From Oscarella lobularis (lineage: Eukaryota > Porifera > Homoscleromorpha > Homosclerophorida > Oscarellidae): a stretch of 64,000 nt of DNA. Within the stretch, counting starts at the first letter, position 1; each line of letters begins with the position of its first letter. This document shows positions 1-12,900 of this stretch, piece after piece. Under the pieces are notes generated by a model that had not been told where the DNA came from, made no database searches, and was given only the letters and a program-made list of their open reading frames with translations. Position numbers and translations under genes: made by a program. Where the stretch lies: NCBI RefSeq assembly GCF_947507565.1, contig NC_089188.1, forward strand, positions 930,001 to 994,000, written 5' to 3'.

Positions 1-1075
1 ACGTACCAGATTGCAGTGGGAACAAGTCCGTTAGGAACGAATACAAACGGCTATGTGACGGTACAAGCGGCTTCTGGTGAAATCAATCTATCGCTGCAAG
101 ACAATACGATTTATTATGTCACAGTGCGTGTTTATAATCGGGCTGGATTAGTGTCGACGAGGTCTTCGAATGGCGTCAAAGTCGACGCGACGAACCCAGT
201 GACAGGGACGCTTACGATTGTAAAAAGTACGTCTAATCGTACTCAACTCGATTACGTGAATTCGCCCACTCGTCAACTCGTGGCAACGCTCAAGGGCTGC
301 AATGACCCCGAGAGTGAGATAATCGAAATTAGATGGACAGTGTTCGCACAGAACGTCAATAATCCCTTATTAGACAGGGCTTGCAATGCCGCCGGCTATC
401 AAGTTTACGCGTCGTGTTCTGATCCATCTGATTGCGTGATTAACATAACTCTTCCTCAAAATGATCGCATTTTGTACACAACGGTAGCTTCCAGTCCGGA
501 TACTCGTACGATTTGAGACTCACCATAAAGAAAATGGCGCTCTCCGAACGAGTTCAGTCACTTCGAACAAATTTATCACCGATTACAGTCCACCTGATCC
601 TGGCACAGTGTTGGACAGTCTTTCTTCTGATATTGACTAAATCGGTTGGCGTCAATTGGAGCGGCTTCAAGGACAACCAAAGCGATCTCGACTATTGTCA
701 ATTAGCTGGAAGAGTACAATACGACAAACGAAAGGGTTGTGTCTTCGTTTAGCAGCGTACTTTTGAGCGGCAGCAAAACTGTCACGAATCTCGTTGGCGT
801 TCTGATATATCACAGTTTTGCAGACAAAAACATGGACCGAGACTACATCAGAACCAGCAATCGGACAAAATGGGCGGTGTTTTCATCCGTGAGCGGGCTC
901 GAGTCGTGACTATGGTCTCTCAAAACCGACTTGACAGAAGTCGTATCGGAAATGCCGACCGTCTCGTGATCGAGCACGACATTCTCATTCAGTGAATCTC
1001 GTTTTCTATACGACTTACTACTCATCGATCCGATGCACTAGTCATGCGGGACTATCCTCAACCGGAACTTCAGCG
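1..1075 (+). pseudogene. Decayed fragment of FN3-like repeat gene
   Basis: This stretch is collinear with about 9468-10690 of the intact gene at 6967-15464 and shares long nearly identical runs with it. For example, the first bases match those at 9468, and the region around 830-900 matches 10430-10520. It encodes FN3-like modules ending in the family signature SNGVKVD. The frame is broken: it stops near 513, shifts frame repeatedly, lacks about 140 bp near 805 relative to the intact gene, and has a TGA where the intact copy has a Cys codon near 906. The window starts inside it, so its left limit is unknown. I read it as a relic of a tandem paralogue, not an expressed gene. Confidence 0.85.
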
Positions 1076-1194
1076 TTGGTGAGAAGAACATCGACTCGTA
1101 GGGTCCATCAATGGAGCGGGAAAGACAAAGCAACATTGTTACGGTACATGTGAGAACTAGAAGAAGCAACATTGAATCAAATAAGCATGCAACA

Positions 1195-4100
1195 TCAAAA
1201 GAAAGGTAAGTCAAAGTGAACATCAGAAGCGGATTTTCGTTCTTTGATCGCTTTAGCTATTTTCTCCATGCAATTCCTCGAACGATGTTCCAACGCACTG
1301 AAGAAGTCAATGGCTTTAATGCAATGACGCGTCGCGGATTTGGCGTTCAAAGCACTTTTCGTAAAGCTTTCTTTCACCACTTTTTCCCAATGTAAACGAG
1401 GACCTCGACAGAGAGTTACTCGTCCTTGGTAAAGACCATCTATAAAAAGGCTACGCAGAGGAAAGCTAGTACAATCGGCACTCTCGGTCGGTCGTTTCGT
1501 CTAGACTTACCCGAAAGTTTATCATCTCCATGATTCTTTCTTGATAGGATGCTGTAATACTCACCGAAACGCGCTTTTGACCGTAGAAGACATCCAAACA
1601 AGCCGATATCTTTGCATTTTCCCGGCTAACGCTGGCCTCGGCTTCTATGGAGTAGGCCACAGAGGCACTCACACCGATTCTACCTCGATAAAACTGAGAA
1701 AGAATATTACAAGTTCACGAAGAGACAGGTAAAGCGTCGTACTAAGAGTCCATTGCTGCCGCCTCCGCTTGCAATAAAAAAGATGGACGGCCTAAAATAG
1801 GCCGATCCAATTTTCGGCTGCGTTGGGCACAGTTTGAAACCGGCATTTCCTCCTAGCCGAACGTTTCCGGACAAGAAGAATCGCACGAATCCAAGGCCCA
1901 ACCACAGTCGATATTGGGTATTGAAAACCCTGTAGTTACCGTAGTTACCTTCATTCCCAACAGGCACCTCTCTTGACAAGCAAGCAGGAAACGACTTCGA
2001 CGAATCCGGAATAATCGTTTGAGTGCCGACACGAGCGAAAACCCTATAGAGTAAGGTTGATTTCGTTCCCCCGCCTGTGACAATCAGATACGATTCCAAG
2101 AGGGGAAAGTCTTTTCCAAAAGCGTGGGCGTGTGCGACGGTTTTGCCAAATATTTTGAGAATTGATGGATTGCGCGAGTTTTCTCCGGCAAATCCTCCGG
2201 CCGTTAGACGCACATGAAGCTTGTCGACTCCCAGTCGTTTGGCGAAGAGATAGGCGGCGTGGTTTTGGTAGTAAGACGCGTCGTGGCTTCGGCTCAAGAG
2301 ACTGCTGATGTCGTTGAACTGACTATAAGAATGCTTCCAGTTGGTCGATGTCACATCCGATCGTCGAGTGCGCGACGTCGTCGTCGCATTTTGGTAGCCG
2401 GCGTGATTTTCGTTTGCTAGATAGACTGCGACGAAATTTTCCAACTCCGTCGGAACTCCGTCGTTCGGCGCGCGATTGGCGAGAAGATGCGCGACGCCGT
2501 AGAAAACGGCCGCGCTGTTGCGTTGCTGGCGTAGGCGCTCTAGTATGACTTCGTCGACGCGAGTTTTGTCGAATTGGTTAGATAGCACCAATGCTGCAGC
2601 GAGTCGAATTTGTTCAAAAACAGTTCCGTTGACGAGAACGTAGCTGAGCGGTTCGATTGCGGCCGAATTATGCGTGTTTCCTAGGGCAAAGAGGAGAGTC
2701 GTGGCGTTGGCAAACGACAGGGTGGAGTTCAACTGAAGTTCGAGGAGTTGGTCTAGAAGGCGCTCGGTGATTTCGTCGGACGTTTTGGCGTCCGCGCTTC
2801 CGGCGAGAGAGCCCAAAGCGAGTAGCGCTTCGTCGCGTGCCTCCTTCTTTCCGTCGTTTACGTAAGTCATAACGAGAGAGACGATCTCTTGGGATAGATA
2901 GTGAACGAAAGGAATGTTGGTCAGAATGAATTTGAGATCCATGTCGTATCTTTGGGGATCCTTCAGAGCAAAGCTGATTTGCTAAAAGGGAGGGAGTTAC
3001 TAGTCAGGAAAACAATATACAAAACTACCTTTTGAGACGCTTTCGTGCTAGAGGCGACGAGAAGGGGAAACAGGAAACGACGCAAATTAGACGAACCCTA
3101 GAAAAGAGAGCTTGAAACAGTCCCCTACTAGCAAATGCAGCATCACTGTTTCAAAATGATCAATGACCGTATCACTGACAGGGGTCTCGACTCCATCTGA
3201 ACAGCGATGATACTCGCACAGACCCTCTAACTCCAGCATATATACCAAGTTGTTGTCTGCGGAGAAAACGACGCGTTTTTTTTGTCGGAATATTAGAACA
3301 GGGAGTCATGCTGTATACATGAGCCATTGTAGTCGCCGTCAACGTCTGCTATTTCGTCCACCAAGTCGATTAAAAGCGGAATTTGCGCTGTTAGAGAATT
3401 TCGCTGGTCTTGAATGACATCGGCTGGAATAAAGCTTGTAAGGTAAGCTAATGGAGATGCATCGGTGAACTTGCCTTCTTCGTGCTTCGATTCAACGGAG
3501 CTGGTCAGCAGACCATGAGTATCGTCGACCTGCACCATAAATGCTGATCGCTTTTGGAGTGGAATCCTTCGTCGCTCGACGAGCGTAAGAGTGTATTTCT
3601 GGTCAGAGGCGAATTTGTTGTCAAGGATACTCTTTGACTGGTACGAATCGTCGTCGTTGGCGGCGGCGTCGGCGTCGTCGACGTCGTCGTCGTCGTCTGT
3701 TTCCTCAGAATACTTTTCGGCGTCTCGTTTGGCGGTGAAAAGCGCCGCGTGCAGTGTTCCGGTTATTGTCTTCGGCACGCCGTCTTCGTACACGATTTCC
3801 TCGTCGTCATCGTAGTCAACTTCGGCCGGGTCGACGTTTGATCCGGCGGGAAATTGTCGGACGTCTGCACTGGAGTATTTCTTGTGAACCTTGACCTCGC
3901 CCTTGTCGCCTTCTTCAAGACTGTGAGGGTACCATATAGATATAGCTAGCTATGGGCTCTAGATAATTGCTACGAGTACCTGTAATGAGCCGTGTGTTGA
4001 TTAGCCGATCCTTTTTCTTCGACGTCGTGTTCTCCTCTTTCCAGCGACACTTGAAAGAGACAAGCAATTGCCTTCTTCATGTTGAGCACTTCGACATCCT

Positions 4101-4761
4101 GTTCGCGTGCGTGCAGCACGTACGCGACGGTTCCATTATCCAGTTGAACAAAATAGAACGGCTTCTCAAATTTTTTGTTCAGTTCCGATTGGAGAGCCGC
4201 CGTTGACTCAGTTCCGGGTCTAGAAAAATTCTTTAGTCTTTCTTACCCTTGCACATTGACCAAGGCTGCTTACTCATCCGTAGTCATATGTTGTGGTAGC
4301 GGCGGCGACTGTGTACTTTCTACGACGCTATCTTCGACGATATCTTCGACGCTATCTTCGACACCATCATCGACGCTATCTTCGTTCGCAATGATCTCAA
4401 CGTCGAAGTCGAATATTTTCGTAGAAAATTTTATGCCTCGTGTCTCATAACGCGGTAAAAACCCATCTGCGAAGAACGTCTTATTGGCTTGCTCGCTTGT
4501 GCTGTGAATCAAACCTGCAATGCAGCGGATCTCAATTTTAGCCGTTAGAAGAAATTTCTCGGCCTGCTCTTTGGACCAGAGATTTTGGAACAACGCTAGC
4601 TCGTAAGTCAGCACTTCTTCCTATAGAAATGAATTATTGAGCTTGTTCGCGAGCTTGCTTTAGACTCTTGCCTTCAGACACTGCAACGACAGCACTTGGT
4701 CTGCTTCAGCCTGGAGCGACAGAAGAGAAACGGCGAGAAGAAACGCAATCGCTACTTTCAT
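1195..4761 (-). CDS. Large lipid transfer protein (vitellogenin N / MTP class)
   Basis: Secreted or ER-lumenal lipid-binding protein, built from phase-consistent exons: 4666-4761, 4274-4620, 3980-4219, 3319-3920, 3129-3256, 3029-3097, 1743-2981 and 1565-1693. A last exon probably covers about 1195-1469, but its phase is unresolved. The start has a clear signal peptide (MKVAIAFLLAVSLLSLQAEA). The exon at 3980-4219 carries the vitellogenin-N signature region in which LHAREQDVEVLNMKKAIACL precedes a FQ(V/T) strand. The 1743-2981 exon contains the helical part (ALLALGSLAG, then LLFALGNTHNSAAIEPL), typical of vitellogenin and microsomal triglyceride transfer protein. Exons 2 and 4 carry acidic low-complexity tracts. 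Total length is roughly 1000 aa, closer to MTP than to a full vitellogenin or apoB. I cannot choose between MTP and another LLTP. Confidence 0.75.
3650..3712 (-). repeat. GTC/GAC trinucleotide tract coding poly-acidic residues
   Basis: A run of gtcgtcgtc-type triplets encodes an Asp-rich stretch (DDDDDVDDADAAANDDD) in exon 4 of the lipid transfer protein gene. Confidence 0.6.
4274..4400 (-). repeat. Acidic minisatellite inside LLTP exon 2
   Basis: About 12-15-nt imperfect repeats based on a gctatcttcgac-type unit at 4323-4382 encode a VEDS/VEDI acidic run in the lipid transfer protein. Such arrays expand and contract easily, so length polymorphism is likely. Confidence 0.6.
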
Positions 4762-5539
4762 TCTTGACAGCTCTCAGTGCAGCGCACGTCTGGCTAAAGT
4801 GAAAGACGTCGACTAGCGAGTACCTTTTATGCCCAACATTCGGTAAGGGGAGCGGCCTGCAACCCTATAACACCCAACGGTAACTTCATCTGCGTACTGT
4901 GTGGGGGGCAGTAGTCTAAATAAAAACACGGGCGCACGCGCTATAAATCCTGTTGATACAGTCGTGTATGTGGGGTATACCGGATCCCGCAAATGGCATG
5001 ATTTCACATTATTTTGCCTCTTCCCCCCCTCTCCCCGTTGTGCGACTAGAAGTATTAGCTTGTTATACATTCACAAAAGTTTTCTTCGGCGTCCCAGTAT
5101 AAACTTACTAGACGTACTTTGAAGAACAGCAACGGGAGGAAGCGGTCAGGAAATGCCACGATACACAACAACATTAGTTTTGTAACCGACATTAATTTTG
5201 TAACCGACATTAATTAATTTCCTGACCGCCCCCCTCCCTCTCCCCTGTACCTGGACTGACTCAAAACTGGTGCTCAACGGACTCGGAGGCGGTGTCGGGG
5301 CAGATGGAATTGCGTGTCAAATGACATCCGAGAAGACTCGAATCCGAGTACAGTCGATCCTCTACTTGCAGAAAAAGAAAGGCACGAGTCCGACGAGTCC
5401 CACGTACAGTAGCTCACGTAGCTTACGTAAATTTTAGTGGATCCCGTGGCAGTTTGCCAAAGGCAGCAAAGTTCACGTATGGACGCACTGACTACGGACT
5501 CGTTTGCGGGCGGATTTCGTAGTCACGTGACCACTTCAA
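4762..5539. other. Intergenic region upstream of the LLTP gene
   Basis: I see no supported gene. It holds the 5' flank of the lipid transfer protein gene, a short internal duplication near 5183-5213 (ttttgtaaccgacattaa repeated) and a C-rich tract at 5021-5037. The two longest reading frames here overlap on opposite strands and have no recognisable domain. Confidence 0.5.
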
Positions 5540-6400
5540 GATGGCTGCTTGTGTGTACTCGTTCGGTCGGTTAGACACTCGTTTGGGCTCATATCTGCTT
5601 TTTGGGCGGCGCGTTGGCTTTTGATTTTACGCTGCGCACAAGTCTGTTACGGAAGACGGCGTGATTTCGACGCCGCGGAAAACCCGAAGCCCAGAAACCT
5701 CTTACTAGTGCGCCACCCAGTGGCGTGGCTTCCGTAGTGTTCAGAGAAATGGTAGACAAATGCGTTAGCGTGTGTTCATTCGAGTCTCTTTTGTCGATTT
5801 GGAGATTTTTTTGGAAGAAAGCGTTTAGCGGTCGAGTTGCGCGACCGACTACTCGCAAAGGCACACGCACAGTAGACGAACATGCGTTTGGACGGGCTTG
5901 TTTTGCAAGTATCGTTGTAGGCGTTTTCTTTGACTCATACGTAATAATTAATATCTCCTTTCTAGCACCAATTACTGGTCTACGTACAAACAAAAGTCTA
6001 GACAAAGCTACAGATACCCTTGCAGATCATGCAGCAGTAAACTAGCAACTGCTTCTAAGCGAGCCGCTCCAAGTACCGGTGACTGCAAGGCGAATGACGG
6101 GGAAATTGTGGCGCATGTACTGGAACTTGCCACGACTTCGAAAACGCTCTGCCGGCCCTGTGTCTGACAGCATGCTGACAATGCCAGTTGGTAAAATACG
6201 GTTCATGCATACAACGAAGCCGGTAAAAACAGTTCGGCTTTTGGTCTTGGACCGTCAAATTGACTCAGATCGTTGTGTTTCTGTCTTTGACTTCTAACTG
6301 TGGTACGCTGCTTACCTAGATATTTTAGTTATTGTTTTTCTGACGTCATCGCTGGGCATCTATGATTAGGCCATTAGGGGAGCACGTGCAGCAGTCCCGG
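5540..6400 (+). pseudogene. Internally deleted relic of the TSP1/FN3 gene
   Basis: The segment around 5970-6040 resembles exon 3 of the intact gene (7289-7359), with shared runs around gtctaga and catgcagcagtaaa. About 6090-6140 resembles the TSP1 exon start (7436-7480, ggcgcatgtactggaacttg). From 6176 the sequence jumps to the 3' end of the gene (15318 onward, including the cattcatgcatacaacgaagc region and the following 3' flank). All FN3 modules between are gone. An AAGATGGCT initiation-like context occurs at 5537 and again at 6415. This looks like a paralogue collapsed by an internal deletion of about 8 kb. Confidence 0.65.
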
Positions 6401-6966
6401 ATTCAAAACAAAGATGGCTTGTATTTAGTTTTGTGCGCCTCTAGCTGGAGTCGTTTCGACTAGGTCGGTTGAAAAATCTACTTGTTTTGCAATTGCATTG
6501 GACTAGCTCGCTCGCGGCCGGTTCAGTCACTCGTTTCGGTTGCTTAGGCCTACGCTAGCACGTCACAGAGAAGACGCCCTTTGTCGATCCTCAAGGCGAG
6601 ACTGTTTTCGAGAGAAAGCGGGGCTTCTTGTAGGTGGACAGGCTCGGGTTGCGAGGCTCATGAATGTCTAACTACCTGTAGGTGAGCCCCCGAAGCAGCA
6701 GCTTTTATGCGTAAGAAAATTGAGGTCATGGTACATATGAGTTATGAGACTCTTTAGGACTTCATGAGGACACGGAGTTGGACCAGTTACTAAATTGCTG
6801 GACGAGGGTCGTCAGAGGAGTTTCTTATCCCAGACAAAGGTTGCCAGGAAAGGATGAGCAAAGGAAGTGCCTAAAACTCAACAGATGGTGTACACAAAAA
6901 CGCTATTGGAGGCTAAATAAGTACGTTGTGCACTTCCTAACTCAATTTGTCTCAGTCGTGCGAAAC

Positions 6967-9900
6967 ATGATTGCTTTGCGCGTTCTTTTTGCTGTGGTTT
7001 TCTGCCTCTCTTGCGTAAGAGGTGACGAGTTTGGTCAGCAGGACTCGGATTGTTCACCGTAGAGCGCCCATGGAGAGTGTGACTCTTGATAGTAACGTTT
7101 CTTTGCAGATACCACACTTACGGTTACGGATGCTCAAACACTGTCTCGTACACTTCTTACTACTCAAGAAAGCGCAAGCACAAGACAACAACGTGCACAG
7201 GATGGTTTCTCGGGCGGAGGTGCACGTACGTTCCTCGTTTGCCTCGTCGTTCCCATGACTCACAGTGATACGCAATGTCTCTTCCTAGCGATGGGTATCG
7301 GTCAACATACGAGGCAAAATCTAGAACACACGTCGTAATTAACTGCAGACAATGCAACAGTAAATCAGTAACTTGATTTTATATTAGAACGTTTTAAGGA
7401 ACTTTTTTCAGTTGACTGCCGAGTAAATAGCTGGGGCAGTTGGGGCGCGTGTACTGGGACTTGCTACGACACTACCAGGCAATGGAAATATCGTTCTGTG
7501 TGGCGAAGAAGTTCTGGAAACGGGGCGAGTTGCCCGAGCACCTCAGATTGGAAACGTTGCTACATAGACAGCAAAGCTTGCAAAATTGGTGGTGTGTGCT
7601 ACGCTCATTTACGAAGACAGTCTTCAATGGGCAACGGCGGGTGCCGGGTAAATTTCCTTCTATAAATGTCTCTGGAGGCTTTTTATTGTGCTTACAGGAG
7701 TGCAACAAATACGCTTCACGCAGTGGGTGGACAGACATCTCGGGTGGACCGTGCAACGACGCGCAAGCGTGCACCAAAGACGACCAGTGTAAAGACGGCG
7801 TATGCAGCGGAACTTCCTTTACGTGTAAAAGCTGTGAAACCTGCAACGGAGCTAGATGCACTCTAAACTCAGGCTACTGCTTAATTAAGGAAAATTGCTA
7901 CGCTCATTTACAAAGACAGTCTTTAACGGGCGACGGCGGGTGCCAGGTAACTCCCTTCTAATGTCTGGATGGCTTCTTATTATTGTTGTGTTTATAGGAA
8001 TGCAACCAACTCGTTTCGCGCAGTGCGTGGACAGCCGTTTCGGGTGGACCGTGCGACGACGCGCAAGCATGCACCAAAGACGACCAGTGTAAAGACGGCG
8101 TATGCATCGGAACTTCCTTTACGTGTGAGAGCTGTGAAACGTGCAACGGAGCCGGATGCACTCTAAACTCAGGCTACTGCTTGATTGACGGCCAGTGCTT
8201 CAGCAGAGACACGAAAAATCCCGAGATCCAGTACTCGCAGTGTCAGGTACGAATTGATTTATTTCCAGTTCCAAAACAATCAGTTCTTTGCCTCTAGGCC
8301 TGCAAGCCGGATCAGTCTACTATCCAGTGGACACCTTTGACCGGGGACTCCTGCAACGATAACGACTTGTGCACGCACTCCGATAAATGCACGTCGATCG
8401 GTCTGTGCGTCGGTACGCAAATACCCGGTCAATGTTCTCTGGCGTGCCAAGAATGCGATGGGACGAGCACTTGCAAAATAACGAAGGGCTGCGTGACGTC
8501 TTCCAATACGTGCGGGTGTCTCGTCGGCGGCGTTTGCTATGACAACAACGCGGTGAATCCCAATAACCAATGCCAGTATTGCGATTTCGGCGCAAGCGGC
8601 TCGTCGTGGACGAATTACGCGAAGGGTACGAAGTGCGACGACGGGCAACCGTGCACGCGAAATGATCACTGCGATGCGGCGACCTGCGTCAGCGAGGACT
8701 TCACTCACGAGCCCGAGTGTTCGGCGCACCTTGACGTCACAAATCCGTGCTTGCGTGAGACGTATTGCGACGGATCAAATTGTCTTCCCATATATTATCC
8801 CACAAGTCGTCAATGCTACGCTAACGTCGATGAGTGTGACTACCCTGATCTGAATTGTGAAGGCGGTAAAGCGGCGTGTCGATACTGTACAAACGGATCT
8901 TGCGTCGCGGTGAATCCTACGAACACTCCCAAGGGAACAACGGGCGTCGATTTATCGACTGCTCAAATTTTCGTCTATAAATCCGGTACTCAGATTCCTC
9001 TTTCGTTGACGCTGGCTCCTGACGGCGTCAACTATTTGATGATAACAGACAATAAGGCGATCAGAATCAAATTTCAGAACTTCAAAGTACCGTGCGATAA
9101 GGTTACTATAGATTGGCGACTGGTTGCAAAAGTAGGAGAAACGAATGTGTTTCCACAACAGACAGTTACGACAACGAGTGCCGGAACGATTGATGTTACA
9201 GTGACCAATCAATTTACACTGACAAACGGGGCCAAATATAAGATCAAAGCGACGGCCAAAAATGTCAGAAACACATCATCGACACTTGACACGTCTTTGA
9301 TACTGGTCGACATCACTAGTCCGGTGATTGGAGCGATCTACGACGGAGATCGACTGCCGCCCAATCAGCAGAAAGACATAACGTATCAAATGAGCAATAC
9401 TAGGATTTCGGCACACTGGGACCCCAATACTGTTTATGACAACGAAAGCGGCCTGAAAGTGACGAATACGTATCAGATTGCAGTAGGCACAAGTGCATTG
9501 AGCACAAATACAAACGACTACGTGACGGTAATGGCGAACTCTGGTGAAATCAAATTATCACTGCAACACAATACGATCTACTATGTGACACTGCGTGTTT
9601 ATAATCGAGCTGGATTGGTATCGACGAGGTCTTCAAATGGCGTCAAAGTCGATACGACGAACCCGGTGACAGGGACGCTGACTATTGTGAAAGGCACATC
9701 TAATCATACCCAGCTTGATTACGTAACTTCGCCCAGTCGTCAAATCGTGGCAAGGCTCAAGGGCTGCAATGACCCTGAGAGTGGGATCATTGAAATCAGA
9801 TGGATGGTGTGCGCAAAAAACGTCAATAATCCTTTAGACACGGCTTGCAATGCTGCCGGGAATCAAGTTTATTCGTCGTGTTTCGATCCATCTGATTGCG

Positions 9901-12900
9901 TGATTAATATAACGCTTCCTCAAAATAATGACGTTTTGTACAACGGTAGCTTCCAGTCCGGATACTCGTACGATTTGAGACTCACTATAAAGAATGGCGC
10001 TCTCCGAACGAGTTCAGTCACTTCGAACAAATTTATCACCGATTACAGTCCACCTGATCTTGGCACAGTGTGGGACAGTCTTTCTTCAGATATTGACTAT
10101 CAGCACGTCAATACATCGGTTGGCGTCAATTGGAGCGGCTTCAACGACGACCAAAGCGATCTCAACTATTGCCAATTAGCTGTTTATGAAGAGTACAATA
10201 CGGCAAACGAAAGGGTCGTGTCCTCGTTTAGCAGCGTACCTTTGAGCGGCAGCAAAACTGTCACGAATCTCGTCGGCGTTCTGATCACAGGAAAAACCTA
10301 CACACCGGTTGTTCGGTGCTACAACAAAGCAGGACTCTTCACAGACGTTCCGTCTGACGGCGTGTTCATCGACGCTTTTCCTCCGATACCAACAGAAATC
10401 CTTGACATTCGCTTTGAAGACAGTTTTGCAGACGAAAATATGGACCGAGACTATCAGGTTAACAAAACCGGCATCAAGACGAAATGGGCGGCGTTTTCAT
10501 CCGTGAGCGGGCTCGAGTCGTGCGGATGGTCTCTCAAAACCGACTTGACGGAAGTCGTATCCGAAATGCCGACCGTCTCGTTATCAAGCACGACATTTGC
10601 TCATTCAGTGAATCTCGTTTTCTATACGACTTACTACGCGTCGATTCGATGCACTAGTCATGCGGGTCTATCCTCAACCGGAACTTCAGATGGAATCGCT
10701 CCCGACAATACTCATCCTTTAGCCGGCGTCGTTTTCGATTTGTGTCCGGATCCGTGTGGTCTTAGGACTGATATCGACTATTCGCCGGACAACAAAATGC
10801 TTCGATTTCGCTGGGAAGGATTCTCCGATCCTCACAGCGGCATCGACTTCTACGAGTGGAATTACAATCAAAACTGTAGCGGGTTTTTTTTGCTAAGCGA
10901 TTTCAAAAACGTCGGCGTTTCCTACGAAGTGCTGGAGCCTTTGTCGCTCAGTCACAACACGCGTTACTGCGTGACCGTTCGAGCAATCAACGGAGCGGGA
11001 CTGAAGGTGACGAGCATTTCCGACGGCCTCCTGATTGATACGACACGACCGAAGAGAGTCATTGTCAAGGACGGCGACATTCCGTCCGCCGACAGAGATT
11101 ACCAGTCGTCCGACAGCGTGATTTCGTTCACGTGGCCTCTGATTCAGGACTCGGAGTCTTACATCGATATTTTGGAGGTTGGTCTTGGATCGACGCCTGG
11201 CGATCACGATACGATCGCTCTGACGATGGTAGCCAATACGACGACGTCTCACACGTTCGGAGGATTGAGTCTTACGCAGAATCAAGTCTACTATGCAAAA
11301 GTCTGCGCGACGAACGCTGCTCGACTTCAAACGTGCGTTCACTCCGACGGGGTTCTGATCGACGTCACTCCTTCCGCGAAAGGGGTTATTATCCATGGTG
11401 CCATGCAGCCAGGAAACGTCTTCCAAGCCGATAATAAGAACATCGAAGCTCACTGGTACGGGTTCAAAGATGTGGAGAGTGCTGTGGACTATTTTGAGTG
11501 GGCGATCGGAACGATGGCTAACGGTACGGATATAATGAATTTCGCCAAAGTGGGATCAAACGTGACATTCAGCGCCAACGTTAGACTCAAAAATGGACAG
11601 AAATATTTTGTCTCCGTCATTTGCTACAATAGAGCTGGACTACAAATCACCAGCGCGTCCAATGGGGTAACGGTGGATGTGACTGAGCCCGTGGCACCAC
11701 TTCCGGAAAGCGTCGTGGTCGAAATTGCCGTCGGAAAAGCTCTCAACGCGTCGTGGCCCAGTTTCACCGACGCCGAAAGCTCCATATGGTATTGCCAGTG
11801 GGCAATAGGCACAAAGAAATGCGGCACGCAAGTACAGCCGTACACAAAACTGTCAAACAACACGCTGAGGCGGGCTTCATACAAGGTCAATTACGTGCCT
11901 GGTTTACGATACTACGTTTCGGTCGTGGCAAGAAATCGGGCGGGTCTCTCATCGAAGGTCTGCTCTGAAGGCGTTTTGTATGACGACAGTCCACCCGTAG
12001 TGGGTGTCGTTCGCGACGGCGATGGATTGAACGATATTGACTATCAAACGTCGACGTCGAGCCTCTCAGCTAATTGGGATATATTCACTGACGATCATAG
12101 TGGAATAGAGGCGTGCTACGTCGGAATGGGAACGAGTAAGTCCACTGGCGATTTCTACTCGTTCACGTTGGTCTCTGTTGGAGCTACAAAACACGTGTTT
12201 TCGTCGATTACGATGACTTCTGGAACGAAATATTTTGTTCTCGTTCGATGCCGCAACGGAGTTGGACTCGAGTCAACGAACTCGTCAAATGGAATTATTA
12301 TAGATACGACTCCTCCTGACGTTGGTATTGTCGAGACTCTTCCCTATCAGTCGTCTCTCGGCGTCGTGGAAGCGTGGTGGAGCGAATTCAGCGACTCGGA
12401 GAGTCCAATAGACAGCTACTCGTGGTCTATCGACGGTCAATCTCCAATGAGTCAAGACGTTCAGCCCTTCGTTGACATGAAACTCAATGAAGCGGCCAGT
12501 GCAAGCAACTTGACGCTTACAGCTTTCAAAATCTATTACGTGACTGTAAGAGCGTTCAACAAAGCCGGTCTGTCATCCGTGAAATCGTCAACTGGAATCC
12601 TGATAGATATCTCACCTCCTATCCGCGGATACGTACTCGACGGAATGAGGGAGAGCGATATAGACTGGCACTACACAGACACAGGCATTGGAGCTCAGTG
12701 GCACAATTTCAGTGACTCTGAAAGCGGCGTTCATTTCTACAGATGGTCAGTGGGCAGCAATGAGGAAGGGTGTCAGATACTGCTTGCGACCAATGTAATG
12801 CAGAATACGTCAGCGTACTGTTGGAGCTGTTTTTTCATTCCGGGAGTCAAGTATTTCGTCACTGTGGAGGCATCAAATGGCGTCGGACTCAAAACCACCG

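Noticed and set aside
2214-2548. Plus-strand Arg-rich frames
   Set aside because: Shadows of the lipid transfer protein exon on the other strand.
8280-8729. Minus-strand frame overlapping the FN3-like gene
   Set aside because: Arg/Ala-rich antisense shadow of a strongly supported coding exon with no domain.
11624-11890. Minus-strand frame within the FN3-like exon
   Set aside because: Opposite-strand shadow of the module-coding frame.
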